Positions 16,595 through 25,895 of a DNA stretch of 64,000 nucleotides are shown here, one piece after another. Position 1 is the first letter of the stretch; every line of letters starts with the position of its first letter. The notes under the pieces are model-generated. The model worked only from the letters and a program-made list of their open reading frames with translations. It searched no databases and was not told the DNA's origin. Source of the stretch: Aliiroseovarius pelagivivens (GTDB lineage Bacteria; Pseudomonadota; Alphaproteobacteria; Rhodobacterales; Rhodobacteraceae); NCBI RefSeq assembly GCF_900302485.1, contig NZ_OMOI01000002.1, positions 124,001 through 188,000 of the forward strand. Reading direction: 5' to 3'. Both the position numbers and the translations under genes were made by a program.

Positions 16595-18793
16595 ATGAAA
16601 ATCGAAGATATACTTGCACAAGAACGGCGCGCCAGAATGGCCGCTGAACGGCTATTGGCCCAGAAACAGGCCGAGCTTTCCGATGCCAACCGCATACTGT
16701 CTCAGCATGCATTGTCATTGTCGGACGAGATTATCGAGACCCGCGAGGTTGTCGAAGAAATCAAAGGGGAGAACACCCAAGTCCGCGCTGATCTTGAACG
16801 CGCCAACAAGGAAGTCGTGATCGCAAAGCGGCGTCTATGGGATTCTCTGGAAACCATCGAAGACGGGTTTGCCGTGTTCGACCAAACGGACCGAATGATC
16901 GCCGCCAACAGCGCCTACCTGAAACCCTTCGACGGGCTAATGTGCGTGGCCCCAGGCATTCGCTATGTCGACATCCTGAACATCGCCACGGAAGAAGGCA
17001 TCGTCGACATTGGCGATCTGCGCCCGCTGGCGTGGCGTGACATGATGCTGGATCGTTGGCGCGCTCCACAACGTGACCCTCTGAACCTGCGGCTGTGGGA
17101 TGGCACCCATATTCAGCTAGTGGACCGCCGGTCGCGCGATGGGGACATGGTTTGTCTTGGGCTGAACATCACCGAAACCATCACCTATCAAACCAAGTTG
17201 AAAGAAGCACGCTTCCGCGCCGAGGCCGCGAACCGTGCCAAATCCGCGTTCCTTGCGAACATGAGCCATGAAATCCGCACGCCGATGAACGGTGTCGTCT
17301 CGATGGCCGAGCTGATGGCCGAGGGTGATCTGGATGACGAACAGCGTCTGTATGTGGACACAATTCGCAAGTCCGGTGAGGCACTTTTGACCATCATCAA
17401 CGACGTGCTGGATTACTCAAAGATCGAGGCCGCGAAGCTGGAGCTACACCCAGAACCTTTCGATCTCGAGAAAACCATTCTGGATGTGGTGACATTGTTG
17501 CAACCCTCCGTTCAGGAAAAGGGGATCCAACTGTCGATTGATTTCGACCTGTTCTTGCCAAGCAAGTTCATGGGCGACGCGGTGCGGTTGCGGCAGGTTC
17601 TGACAAACCTGATTGGCAACGCGGTCAAGTTTACCTCTGAAGGGCATGTGCTGGTCCGCGCCATCGGGTTGCCCGCCGAGGATGACAAGGATTATCGCGT
17701 CCATATCTCGGTCGAAGACAGCGGCATTGGCATACCCAAGGACATGCAGGCCCACATCTTTGGCGAGTTCAACCAAGTCGAAGACGAACACAACCGCCGA
17801 TACGAAGGCACCGGGCTGGGGTTGGCCATCGCCCGCCAGTTGGTTGAATTGATGGATGGTGAGATTTGGCTTGAGAGCGAAGAAGGCGAAGGATCCTGTT
17901 TCGGCTTCAACATCTCGCTGCCCGTACTGGAACATACTGTCGAACCCCGGCTGCCAGACACGCCTCGCAAAGCCCTGCTGGCGCTGACCGACGGGTTGAA
18001 CAGAAACATCCTTGAAAAACGACTGAAGGCACTGGGCTTTACGGTCGAACTGACCTCATCCACGGCCGAGCTTACCGAGAAATGCCGAGGTACACAGGTC
18101 GTCTTCGTGGACGAGGTGCTCTGCGCAGCAGGATCATCCGACGTCGACCCCTTGCGGGCACTGAAATCTGAGTATCCTGAAATCAACCTGATCTTGCTGA
18201 CCCCTCCCCAGAAACGCGGGCCCGATTGCAGCTGCGCCGCCATGGCGTCACATGTCTTGCACACTCCGGTATTGCGTGAGGTGCTGTTTGACACGCTCGG
18301 CAAGCTTAGCTTCCCAACTGCGATGCCGGAGGCGGTTGTGCAACATGAAACGCCGCCCGCGCAGATTACCTCGGCCCCGGATCAGACCCGCATGATGCGC
18401 GTACTGGCGGCCGAGGACAACAAGACCAATCAACTTGTCTTCTCGAAACTGGTCAAATCCCTGAACATCGACCTGCGTTTTGTAAATAACGGGCTTGAGG
18501 CGGTCGAGGCGTTCTTGGATTTCAAGCCCGATCTGATCTTCATGGACATCTCGATGCCCGTGGTTGATGGCAAAGAAGCCACCCGCCGCATCCGCCTGAT
18601 CGAGCAGGATCAGAACATGCTCCGCACCCGCATCGTTGCACTGACAGCGCATGCGATGACTGGAGATGCCGAGGAAATCCTGATGCATGGGCTGGACAAG
18701 TATCTGACCAAGCCCTTGCGCAAACCCGCCATCTTTGACGAGATCATGGCAAATTGTCCCGAAGACGCGGTACCTCCGATGGTCGACGCTTGA
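16595..18793 (+). CDS. Soluble hybrid sensor histidine kinase
   Basis: The 732-aa protein begins with a coiled coil (about 1-80), then a PAS-like domain (about 82-195), a HisKA domain with FLANMSHEIRTP and H225, an HATPase_c domain with GNAVKF, DSGIGIP and GTGLGLAI boxes, a degenerate receiver-like segment (about 450-570), and a C-terminal receiver with AAEDNKTNQ, phospho-acceptor D651 in FMDISMP and K in YLTKP. No transmembrane segment is visible, so it senses a cytoplasmic signal or a partner. The lack of an adjacent response regulator suggests a phosphorelay to a distant Hpt protein. It converges with yaaA. Confidence 0.92.
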   Translation: MKIEDILAQERRARMAAERLLAQKQAELSDANRILSQHALSLSDEIIETREVVEEIKGENTQVRADLERANKEVVIAKRRLWDSLETIEDGFAVFDQTDRMIAANSAYLKPFDGLMCVAPGIRYVDILNIATEEGIVDIGDLRPLAWRDMMLDRWRAPQRDPLNLRLWDGTHIQLVDRRSRDGDMVCLGLNITETITYQTKLKEARFRAEAANRAKSAFLANMSHEIRTPMNGVVSMAELMAEGDLDDEQRLYVDTIRKSGEALLTIINDVLDYSKIEAAKLELHPEPFDLEKTILDVVTLLQPSVQEKGIQLSIDFDLFLPSKFMGDAVRLRQVLTNLIGNAVKFTSEGHVLVRAIGLPAEDDKDYRVHISVEDSGIGIPKDMQAHIFGEFNQVEDEHNRRYEGTGLGLAIARQLVELMDGEIWLESEEGEGSCFGFNISLPVLEHTVEPRLPDTPRKALLALTDGLNRNILEKRLKALGFTVELTSSTAELTEKCRGTQVVFVDEVLCAAGSSDVDPLRALKSEYPEINLILLTPPQKRGPDCSCAAMASHVLHTPVLREVLFDTLGKLSFPTAMPEAVVQHETPPAQITSAPDQTRMMRVLAAEDNKTNQLVFSKLVKSLNIDLRFVNNGLEAVEAFLDFKPDLIFMDISMPVVDGKEATRRIRLIEQDQNMLRTRIVALTAHAMTGDAEEILMHGLDKYLTKPLRKPAIFDEIMANCPEDAVPPMVDA

Positions 18794-19555
18794 TCAGCCG
18801 TCGTCGCGCAGGAAAACCGGCTGATCGGGTTTGCTCATCTGAGGCTGGTATTGATACCCACCCAAATCGAACTCGGTCAGGGCCTCGGGATCACGCAGCC
18901 GGTTCTGCACCACATACCGCGCCATTGACCCGCGTGCTTTTTTGGCAAAGAAGCTGACCACTTTCGGCGTGCCGTTCTTCATCTCCATGAACTGCGGCGT
19001 GATCACGCGCAGGGCCAGCTGGTCCTTCTGCACAGCCGAGAAATACTCGACCGAGGCGCAGTTCACCAAGACCTCGCTTTGGGTCTCTTTCCCCGCGGCA
19101 TTCAAGGCATCCGCGATGCGCGGCCCCCAGAATTCATACAGGTTCTTGCCGCGCGGGTTCTGCATTCGCGTACCCATCTCAAGCCGATGCGGCGCTATCT
19201 GATCGCGTGGGCGCAATAGACCGTAAAGACCGGACAAAAGGCACAGATGATTGTCGGCATAGCGCAACGCGTCTTCGTCCAGACTGGGGGCATCAAGGCC
19301 CGCATAGGTGTCGCCCGCGAACATCTCGATCGCAGGTTTTTCACCTTCGCCACTGCCAAAAGCCTGAAACCGTTCAGCATTCAGCGCGCCCAGTTTGGGC
19401 GAGATATGCATGAGCTTTTCCAGCCCTTCGGCCCCGGCACCTCGGGCAGTCTCGGCCAAAATTTCGGCCTGGTCCAGAAACCGAGGCCGCGTGCCAGCGC
19501 CATTCAGGGCCGGTTTTTCGTCTAGTCTTTTGGCGGGTGAAACCACAACCAGCAT
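18794..19555 (-). CDS. yaaA: Peroxide stress protein YaaA
   Basis: The 253-aa product starts MLVVVSPAKRLDEKPA and contains the family segments FAGDTYAGLDA, LSGLYGLLRPRDQI and RLEMGTRM, with a C-terminal FFAKKARGSMARYVV. YaaA lowers free iron during peroxide stress and binds unusual DNA structures in E. coli. Its ATG begins one base after the recQ stop, so recQ and yaaA form an operon, a sensible pairing of DNA repair and oxidative-stress defence. Confidence 0.94.
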   Translation of the reverse strand: MLVVVSPAKRLDEKPALNGAGTRPRFLDQAEILAETARGAGAEGLEKLMHISPKLGALNAERFQAFGSGEGEKPAIEMFAGDTYAGLDAPSLDEDALRYADNHLCLLSGLYGLLRPRDQIAPHRLEMGTRMQNPRGKNLYEFWGPRIADALNAAGKETQSEVLVNCASVEYFSAVQKDQLALRVITPQFMEMKNGTPKVVSFFAKKARGSMARYVVQNRLRDPEALTEFDLGGYQYQPQMSKPDQPVFLRDDG

Positions 19556-19556
19556 G

Positions 19557-21599
19557 TCATTCCCCTTCGCTTAGAATTTCCAGAAAGGCCGGGCCGAACC
19601 GTTCGGCCTTGGCGTCATTCATACCCGTCACACGGCCAAGATCCCCGATGCTCATCGGTTTTCGCTCCGCGATTTTGCGCAACGTGCCCGGCGCTATGGT
19701 CAGGTATTTGCCCGTCCCATCCTCGCCCCGCAACAATTCCGTGGCGGCGTCTTGCAACCGGTCAAACAGACTGCCCGCCGCGCGACCAGCAAGCTTGCGC
19801 CGCGCCGGATGCATATGTTCAACCTCGCCTGCGATGACTTGCAGAAACTCGGCGCCATAGCTTTCCAGCTTTTTGGCCCCAACCCCCCCGATCCGCGCCA
19901 TGTCATCCAACGTGGCGGGGCGGGTTTCGGCCATTTCGATCAGCGTTTTGTCGGTGAAGACCACATAGGCGGGAACGCGAGCATTCTCGGCCAGCGCCCG
20001 TCGTTTGGCTTTGAGCGCAGACAGAAGCGGGGCGTCTTCTTCCGACACCAGCATCTTCGCGGCGGGGCGGCGAGCGGCCTTCAACGTATCGCGCCGGAGC
20101 GTGACCTGCGCCTCGCCCCGCAGGACTGGATGCGCCTTTTGCGTGATCCGCAGTGCACCGTGCCGCTCCGGATCAGGCCGCACCAGATCGAGGCCCAGCA
20201 TCTGCCGGAAAATCGCCTGCCACATCGGTTTCGTGTGATCCTGCCCTACCCCAAAGGTCGGCAAGCTGTCGTGTCCGCGTTCCTGCACACGATCTGTCAC
20301 TGTACCGCGCAAGATGTCGATCAGGTGTCCCGAGCCAAAGCGTTCATCCGTGCGCAGGATCGCGGACAGGGCCTTCATCACATCGACAGTTCCGTCAAAC
20401 AGATCCGGCGGAGTCGCGCACAGGTCGCAGTTCCCGCAAGGCTCGGCCTCTTCCCCGAAATAGGCCAGAAGCTGCTGACGGCGGCAGCCATGTGCCTCGG
20501 CCAGACCAAGCAATGCATTCAGCCGCCCGTGATCTGCGGAGCGCCGCTCGGGAGGAGCGAGACCCTCGTCGATTTGGGTGCGGCGAAAGCGGATATCATC
20601 GGCGCCGAACAGCGTCAGCGTCTCGGCCGGCGCACCATCGCGGCCAGCACGGCCGATTTCCTGATAGTAGGCCTCGATCGATTTGGGCAGATCGGAATGG
20701 GCGACCCAGCGTATGTCGGGCTTGTCGACACCCATGCCGAACGCCACGGTCGCGACCACGATCAGCCCGTCTTCCTGTTGGAAACGGCGCTCGACCTCGC
20801 GGCGGTCATCGGGATCCATGCCGCCGTGATAATGTACTGCGGCGTGGCCCGCATCGCGCAAGGCGCTGGCCAAAGTCTCGGTCCGGGCGCGGGTCCCGGA
20901 ATAGACAATGCCGGACTGGCCTTTTCGGGCAGCGGCGAAAGACAAGATCTGTTGGCGGGGCGAATTCTTGGCGGCAAAGGCCAGATGGATATTGGGCCGG
21001 TCAAACCCGTGCAGAAAAGTTTGTGGGGGCTGTTCATCGAACAGCTTTTCGACAATCTCGGTGCGGGTTTCTTCGTCGGCAGTTGCGGTGAAGGCGGCCA
21101 ATGGCACGTCCAACGCGCGGCGCAGCTCTCCGATCCGCAGATAATCGGGGCGGAAGTCATGGCCCCACTGGCTGACGCAATGCGCCTCGTCCACGGCGAT
21201 CAGTCTGGTGCCGATCCGGCGCAGCAGGTTCAGCGTCCCACCCGAGGCCAGACGCTCGGGCGCCATATACAAAAGCTTCAACTCGCCACGCTCCAGCGCA
21301 GCAAAGACGGCGTCGGTTTCTTCTTGCGTATTGCCCGAGGTCAATGCCCCCGCCGACACGCCCGCCGCCTGAAGCCCGCGCACTTGGTCGCGCATCAAGG
21401 CAATCAAGGGCGAGATGACCACCGTCACCCCGTCGCGCACAAGCGCGGGCAGTTGAAAGCAAAGGGATTTCCCACCACCCGTCGGCATGATGGCCAAAGT
21501 GTTCTGACCATCGCACACGGCCTGCACGATCTCGGCCTGACCGGGCCGAAAGTCATCGAAGCCGAAAACGGATTTCAGAAGATCAAGGTCGCGGGGCAT
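19557..21599 (-). CDS. recQ: ATP-dependent DNA helicase RecQ
   Basis: The 680-aa protein has the RecQ helicase motifs: Walker A in MPTGGGKSLCFQLPAL, the DEAH box in VDEAHCVSQWGHDFRPDY, and the motif VI segment IGRAGRDGAPA. The zinc-binding CGNCDLC follows in the RecQ-C domain. There is an HRDC domain (about 520-595) and a second shorter HRDC-like segment at the C-terminus (RKIAERKPMSIGDLGRVTGM). RecQ unwinds DNA 3' to 5' in recombination repair. It is the first gene of a recQ-yaaA operon. Confidence 0.97.
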   Translation of the reverse strand: MPRDLDLLKSVFGFDDFRPGQAEIVQAVCDGQNTLAIMPTGGGKSLCFQLPALVRDGVTVVISPLIALMRDQVRGLQAAGVSAGALTSGNTQEETDAVFAALERGELKLLYMAPERLASGGTLNLLRRIGTRLIAVDEAHCVSQWGHDFRPDYLRIGELRRALDVPLAAFTATADEETRTEIVEKLFDEQPPQTFLHGFDRPNIHLAFAAKNSPRQQILSFAAARKGQSGIVYSGTRARTETLASALRDAGHAAVHYHGGMDPDDRREVERRFQQEDGLIVVATVAFGMGVDKPDIRWVAHSDLPKSIEAYYQEIGRAGRDGAPAETLTLFGADDIRFRRTQIDEGLAPPERRSADHGRLNALLGLAEAHGCRRQQLLAYFGEEAEPCGNCDLCATPPDLFDGTVDVMKALSAILRTDERFGSGHLIDILRGTVTDRVQERGHDSLPTFGVGQDHTKPMWQAIFRQMLGLDLVRPDPERHGALRITQKAHPVLRGEAQVTLRRDTLKAARRPAAKMLVSEEDAPLLSALKAKRRALAENARVPAYVVFTDKTLIEMAETRPATLDDMARIGGVGAKKLESYGAEFLQVIAGEVEHMHPARRKLAGRAAGSLFDRLQDAATELLRGEDGTGKYLTIAPGTLRKIAERKPMSIGDLGRVTGMNDAKAERFGPAFLEILSEGE

Positions 21600-21659
21600 G
21601 TGTATGCTGCTCGGTGTTTTGACAGCACAATCCCATGCCCACGCGTGGGCGGCAAGAGG

Positions 21660-21950
21660 TTAGTAGATCGAAGCGCGCAATGCGTCGTTGAGAACAATCC
21701 GAATGGCCATAAGCGCAATCAAGGCAACCAGCGGCGCCAGATCCAAATTGCCCAGATTGGGCAGGAACGCACGGAGGCGTGAATACACGGGCTCGAGCAG
21801 TTTGTTCAGGCCGTACCAGATTTGCGCGACGATCGGCTGACGCAGGTTCAGCACCTGGAAATTGATCAGCCACGACATGACGATATGCACGATCAGGATG
21901 AACCAAGCAATTTCGGTAAGCATCAGAAGGATTTTGAGAATGCTAATCAT
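21660..21950 (-). CDS. YggT-family small membrane protein
   Basis: The 96-aa protein has two hydrophobic regions separated by the family motif NLRQPIVAQIWYGLNKLLEPVYSRLRAFLP. YggT proteins are small inner-membrane proteins linked to osmotic stress and cell envelope or division in other bacteria. The ATG at 21950 follows CAAGGAGCCGAC, a strong ribosome-binding site; a longer frame to 21980 lacks one. The gene is divergent from the thioesterase-like gene. Confidence 0.9.
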   Translation of the reverse strand: MISILKILLMLTEIAWFILIVHIVMSWLINFQVLNLRQPIVAQIWYGLNKLLEPVYSRLRAFLPNLGNLDLAPLVALIALMAIRIVLNDALRASIY

Positions 21951-22076
21951 GTCGGCTCCTTGAATTTGGTTCCCTGTCATCTAGGTCGCTTGGCGCCCAA
22001 GAGCAAGGGTGACGCGCGGTTGGCGTTGACGTTCAGGGAAAGTCGCGGCAGGTCGGGCACATTCAAAGGAGCCGCC

Positions 22077-22607
22077 ATGTATCCCTTCGTCCGCATGATC
22101 AAAGAGATGGTCAAATACGCCAAGGCCGATCCCCTGCCCGTCGATGGCGTCCATATCAGCCACCATCGGTGCTGGCCGTGGGATATCGATCTGTGGCGCG
22201 AGCTAAACAATGGCCGCACCCTGACCATGTACGATCTGGGTCGCATTCCATTGGCAGGGCGCACGGGTCTAAGCCGCGCCTTGATCAAGAACCGCTGGGG
22301 TCTGACCATGGCCGGGGCCAGTGTGCGCTATCGCAAGCGGATCCGCACCTTTGCACGGTTCGAGATGCGCAGTCGGTTGGTCGGCTGGGACGGCAAGTTC
22401 TTCTATGTCGAACAAACCATGTGGCTGGGCGACGATTGCGCGAACCAGATCGTCTATCGCTCGGCGGTGACGGATCGCGGCGGTATTGTCTCGACCGACA
22501 GGGTGCGGACAGCCATCGGCCATACCGGCCCCGCGCCTGCATTACCTGACTGGGTGCAGGCATGGATCGCGGCTGACGCTACGCGACCTTGGCCGCCTGA
22601 AATGTAA
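22077..22607 (+). CDS. Acyl-CoA thioesterase-like hot-dog protein
   Basis: The 176-aa protein resembles 4HBT_2/THEM6-type thioesterases: VDGVHISHHRCWPWDIDLWRELNNGRTLTMYDLGR, where the Asp near the start of the long helix corresponds to the family active-site region, followed by the strands FARFEMRSRLVGWDGKFFYVEQTMW. These hydrolyse acyl-CoAs or act on aryl-CoAs. The ATG follows AAAGGAGCCGCC. It precedes an MFS transporter gene by 57 nt and could share its transcript. Confidence 0.78.
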   Translation: MYPFVRMIKEMVKYAKADPLPVDGVHISHHRCWPWDIDLWRELNNGRTLTMYDLGRIPLAGRTGLSRALIKNRWGLTMAGASVRYRKRIRTFARFEMRSRLVGWDGKFFYVEQTMWLGDDCANQIVYRSAVTDRGGIVSTDRVRTAIGHTGPAPALPDWVQAWIAADATRPWPPEM

Positions 22608-22664
22608 CCCCTCTTGCCCGCGCGCCCGTTTCCCTGTTTGATCGAAAAAAATCAGAGGGCAGAC

Positions 22665-23996
22665 ATGGCAGAAATCTCGGCACGTAAGCGCATTTGGGGT
22701 TGGTTCTTTTTCGATTGGGCCAGCCAACCATATAACACGCTGATCCTGACCTTCGTCTTCGCCCCCTATTTCAAGACCGTTGTGGGCGATGGTGCGCAGG
22801 CACAGGCCAGTTGGGGTTTCGCGGTTGGCACCTGCGGCCTGATCATCGCGCTGCTCGCGCCCATTCTTGGGGCATTCGCAGACAATTCCGGCAACCGGCT
22901 GCGATGGATCTGGCTGTTTTCCCTCATGTATGTGATCGGCAGTTTCGGGCTTTGGTACTCGTCCCCTGACAACTTCAACATGGCGCTTTTGTTGATCTTC
23001 TTTGGCTTCGGGCTGATCGGGATGGAGTTCGCCACGATCTTCACCAACGCGATGCTGCCAGACCTTGGCTCGCGCGAAGAGATCGGAAGCATCTCTGGCA
23101 ATGGCTGGGCGTTTGGGTATATCGGTGGCCTTTTGACCCTGATCATCATGCTGGCGCTGTTCGTTGAACAGCCCAATGGCAAGACGCTGATCGGCATGAC
23201 GCCCCCCTTCGGGCTAGACCCGGCGATGAAAGAGGGCACACGCTTTGTTGGCCCACTGACCGCAGTCTGGTTTGCCGTTTTCATGATCCCGTTCTTCCTG
23301 TGGGTGCGCGACCCGAAACCGGTCAGCAGCGATCCTTTGCTGGTGCGCCACGCGCTTGCCAGCCTGTGGAAGACCATCCGGTCACTTCCGAAGTCTCCTA
23401 GCCTGTTTGCCTATCTCAGCAGCTCGATGTTCTATCGGGATGCCCTGAACGGGATGTACACGTTTGGCGGAATCTATGCGGCGGGCGTGTTGAACTGGTC
23501 GGTCGTTGATGTTGGGATCTTCGGTATTCTGGCCATCATCACCGGAGCGATCTTTGCATGGATCGGGGGGCGCGCGGATCGACGCTTTGGTCCTAAGCCG
23601 GTGATCACCATCTGCATTCTGGTGCTGACCTTTGTGGCCATCTGCATCGTCTTCATCTCACGCGACAGCGTGTTTGGCATGCCCGTCGAGGCAGACAGCA
23701 AGCTGCCTGATATTGGATTTTACATACTGGGCGCGTTGATTGGGGCCGCTGGCGGTGCGCTTCAGTCGGCCAGTCGCACCATGATGGTGCGCCAAGCAAA
23801 CCCCGACCGCATGACCGAAGCGTTTGGCCTTTATGCCCTTGCGGGCAAGGCCACCAGCTTCCTTGCGCCGTTCCTGATTGGCATCGTCACGGCCACGACG
23901 GGCAGTCAGCAGCTCGGCGTCTCACCGCTTATCGGGCTCTTTTTACTGGGACTTGTCCTATTGATCTGGGTTAAACCCAAAGGCACTCACGCGTAG
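22665..23996 (+). CDS. MFS transporter, UMF1/Atg22-like
   Basis: The 443-aa protein has about 12 hydrophobic helices and the UMF1-type N-terminus RKRIWGWFFFDWASQPYNTLILTFVFAPYF, along with the conserved GNGWAFGYIGGLL segment. The group includes prokaryotic relatives of yeast vacuolar effluxer Atg22; substrates are mostly unknown. The ATG at 22665 was chosen over an earlier frame start because the earlier residues are not hydrophobic or conserved and because GAGGGC lies upstream. Confidence 0.88.
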   Translation: MAEISARKRIWGWFFFDWASQPYNTLILTFVFAPYFKTVVGDGAQAQASWGFAVGTCGLIIALLAPILGAFADNSGNRLRWIWLFSLMYVIGSFGLWYSSPDNFNMALLLIFFGFGLIGMEFATIFTNAMLPDLGSREEIGSISGNGWAFGYIGGLLTLIIMLALFVEQPNGKTLIGMTPPFGLDPAMKEGTRFVGPLTAVWFAVFMIPFFLWVRDPKPVSSDPLLVRHALASLWKTIRSLPKSPSLFAYLSSSMFYRDALNGMYTFGGIYAAGVLNWSVVDVGIFGILAIITGAIFAWIGGRADRRFGPKPVITICILVLTFVAICIVFISRDSVFGMPVEADSKLPDIGFYILGALIGAAGGALQSASRTMMVRQANPDRMTEAFGLYALAGKATSFLAPFLIGIVTATTGSQQLGVSPLIGLFLLGLVLLIWVKPKGTHA

Positions 23997-24004
23997 GTTT
24001 TCAC

Positions 24005-24880
24005 ATGAAGCTGTTCCACAAATTTGTCCTGATCGCCGGTCTTGCCCTCACCGGGGCACCTGTGGCGGCACAACAACCCGCCAAAGAGCTTTTCGGCGCG
24101 GCCCGCAAAGGCACCGCAAGCCGTTCGGCCTCGTTTGGGTCCTACGCCAAAGGCTGTTTGGCCGGGGCCGAACAGCTGGCCGAGACCGGACCCACATGGC
24201 AGGCCATGCGTCTGTCGCGCAACCGCAACTGGGGCCACCCCGAGCTGATTGACTTTGTGCAGAAGCTGTCGCGCAAAGCCGCCCAACAGCGCGGGTGGAA
24301 AGGGCTTTACGTGGGCGACCTTAGCCAGCCGCGCGGCGGGCCGATGCTGACCGGGCACCGGTCGCACCAGATCGGGTTGGATGCCGATATCTGGATGTTG
24401 CCACCCAAGCGTCTGAACCTGTCCACCTCTGAACGCGAGGCGCTTTCGTCCATCTCGACCCGCCGGTCGAAAGGCGCTTATGTGAACAAAAACTGGACGC
24501 GCGCGCACCACGAAATCATCAAGGCTGCCGCGGAAGACAAACGCGTAGCGCGGATCTTTGTGTTCCCGGGCGCCAAGGTGCAAATGTGCAAGGACGCCAA
24601 AGGCGACCGGCGCTGGCTTCGGAAAATTCGCCCGTGGTGGGGACATCACTATCACTTCCACGTGCGCCTTTCCTGCCCCAAAGGGGTGAAGGGCTGCGTA
24701 AATCAGGCCCCGCCCCCCGCAGGTGATGGCTGCAAGGATGCCGAGAAATGGGTGCAGGACATTCTGCATCCAAAACCCGCACCGAAACCCACGAAACCAA
24801 CAACGCCCAGAAAACCTCGTGGCCCCCTGACCCTTAAGGATCTTCCCAATCAATGCGGACCCGTTTTGTCATCGCGATAG
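24005..24880 (+). CDS. mepA: Penicillin-insensitive murein endopeptidase MepA
   Basis: This 291-aa periplasmic LAS-family metallopeptidase cleaves D-Ala-mDAP cross-links. A signal peptide ends near AAQQ (residue 24). The zinc motifs are GHRSHQIGLDADIW (His and Asp ligands) and the C-terminal WWGHHYHFHVRLSCP. Six or more cysteines suggest structural disulfides, as in the E. coli protein. Its C-terminus overlaps the next gene by 28 nt in a different frame. The last 40 residues are Lys/Pro-rich and probably unstructured. Confidence 0.94.
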   Translation: MKLFHKFVLIAGLALTGAPVAAQQPAKELFGAARKGTASRSASFGSYAKGCLAGAEQLAETGPTWQAMRLSRNRNWGHPELIDFVQKLSRKAAQQRGWKGLYVGDLSQPRGGPMLTGHRSHQIGLDADIWMLPPKRLNLSTSEREALSSISTRRSKGAYVNKNWTRAHHEIIKAAAEDKRVARIFVFPGAKVQMCKDAKGDRRWLRKIRPWWGHHYHFHVRLSCPKGVKGCVNQAPPPAGDGCKDAEKWVQDILHPKPAPKPTKPTTPRKPRGPLTLKDLPNQCGPVLSSR

Positions 24881-25779
24881 CGGCACTTGCCGCGCTATTG
24901 GCGCTTGATCTTGGTGCGCAGCCCGCATCGGACGCGCAGCTTGTGTCGGCCTATCGCTGGCATGGCACCGGTGAGAATTTCGGCGGGTTTTCGGGTTTGG
25001 AAGTCAGCGAGGATGGCACGGATTTCATCGCGATCACTGACCGTGGCTATATTGCCAAAGGCAGTTTCGAACGCGAGGGGGGCGTCATTTCAGGCCTAAA
25101 AACCGTACGCCTTAGTCCGCTGAAATCCCCCAAAGGCGAGCCCTTTGGGCGGTTTCGATCCGATAGCGAAGGATTGGCCTCGCATATGGACGGTCCGATT
25201 TTCGTTAGCTTCGAAGCGAAACACCGGGTGATGCGCTTTGGTGACGTTAAAGCCAAGGGACGTACGCTCAAAAAGCATCCCGACTTCAAGGGTTTGCAGA
25301 ACAACTCGTCTCTGGAAGCCTTGGCCATCGATCGCGACGGCACGCTCTACACCATCCCGGAACGCACAGGTCTTGAAGGATCGCCCTTCCCGGTCTACCG
25401 CCTGCGCGCGGGCAGCCAGACATGGGAAAAGCCCTTCACGATCCCGCGCTTCGCACCCTACTTGCCGGTGGGCGCCGACATTGGCCCAGATGGAAAGTTC
25501 TATCTTCTGGAACGTCACCTAAGCGGCATTCTGGGCTTCACCAACCGCATCCGCCGCTTCGACATCACCCCGGATGGCTTCCGGAACGAGGTCGAACTTC
25601 TCCGCACGCCCGTCGGCTTGCATGACAATCTCGAGGGGCTCGCCGTCTGGCGTGACGACAATGACAGCATCCGCCTGACCATGGTGTCAGACGACAACTT
25701 CAAGTTCTTTCAGGCGACCGAATTCGTTGAATACGTGGTTCTGACTCCGTCACCAGATCAGGCAGTTCCCGCCAACTGA
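24853..25779 (+). CDS. Exported esterase-like phytase-family protein
   Basis: The 308-aa protein has a signal peptide (cleavage near ALDLGAQPAS, about residue 25) and a beta-propeller-like body with FGGFSGLEVSEDG, DSEGLA, LEALAIDRDG and DNLEGLAVW segments, which fit the Phytase-like (esterase-like activity of phytase) family. Family members are poorly characterised. It begins inside the end of mepA (28-nt overlap), which suggests coupled expression of two envelope proteins. The enzymatic activity is not established by sequence. Confidence 0.8.
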   Translation: MRTRFVIAIAALAALLALDLGAQPASDAQLVSAYRWHGTGENFGGFSGLEVSEDGTDFIAITDRGYIAKGSFEREGGVISGLKTVRLSPLKSPKGEPFGRFRSDSEGLASHMDGPIFVSFEAKHRVMRFGDVKAKGRTLKKHPDFKGLQNNSSLEALAIDRDGTLYTIPERTGLEGSPFPVYRLRAGSQTWEKPFTIPRFAPYLPVGADIGPDGKFYLLERHLSGILGFTNRIRRFDITPDGFRNEVELLRTPVGLHDNLEGLAVWRDDNDSIRLTMVSDDNFKFFQATEFVEYVVLTPSPDQAVPAN

Positions 25780-25789
25780 CGCAGCAGCC

Positions 25790-25808
25790 CCCTTGTTTAC
25801 AAGGGTTG
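25790..25808 (+). terminator. Possible weak terminator after the phytase-like gene
   Basis: CCCTTG (25790-25795) pairs with CAAGGG (25800-25805) around TTTA. Only a short T-poor tail (TTGAT) follows, so it may be a pause or part of the yhhQ leader instead. Confidence 0.35.
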
Positions 25809-25812
25809 ATCT

Positions 25813-25888
25813 GTCCGTTTTCCCAATGTAAGAGCACTCCGTTCCTGATCTTCAGGCGCCAAGTCTCCGCAACCTTGCTAAAACGGAC
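25813..25888 (+). promoter_or_regulatory. Structured leader of yhhQ, candidate riboswitch
   Basis: GTCCGTTTT (25813-25821) is exactly complementary to AAAACGGAC (25880-25888), giving a 9-bp long-range helix whose 3' strand holds the only GGA before the yhhQ ATG at 25896. The enclosed 58 nt contain the hairpin CCTGA/TCAGG (25844-25856) and an AGCA/TGCT pairing option next to the main helix. This is the layout of a translational switch. YhhQ imports queuosine precursors, so a preQ-type ligand is a natural guess, but the sequence does not match the preQ1-I consensus as I know it. Confidence 0.4.
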
Positions 25889-25895
25889 CAACAAT

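Noticed and set aside
21637..21650. GCCCACGCGTGGGC palindrome as a terminator for yggT
   Set aside because: It is a perfect 14-nt palindrome but has no T-run, so it is not a convincing terminator; it may be chance in GC-rich DNA.
19752..21782. 676-codon plus-strand frame opposite recQ
   Set aside because: Antisense to RecQ with all helicase motifs intact; no domain of its own.
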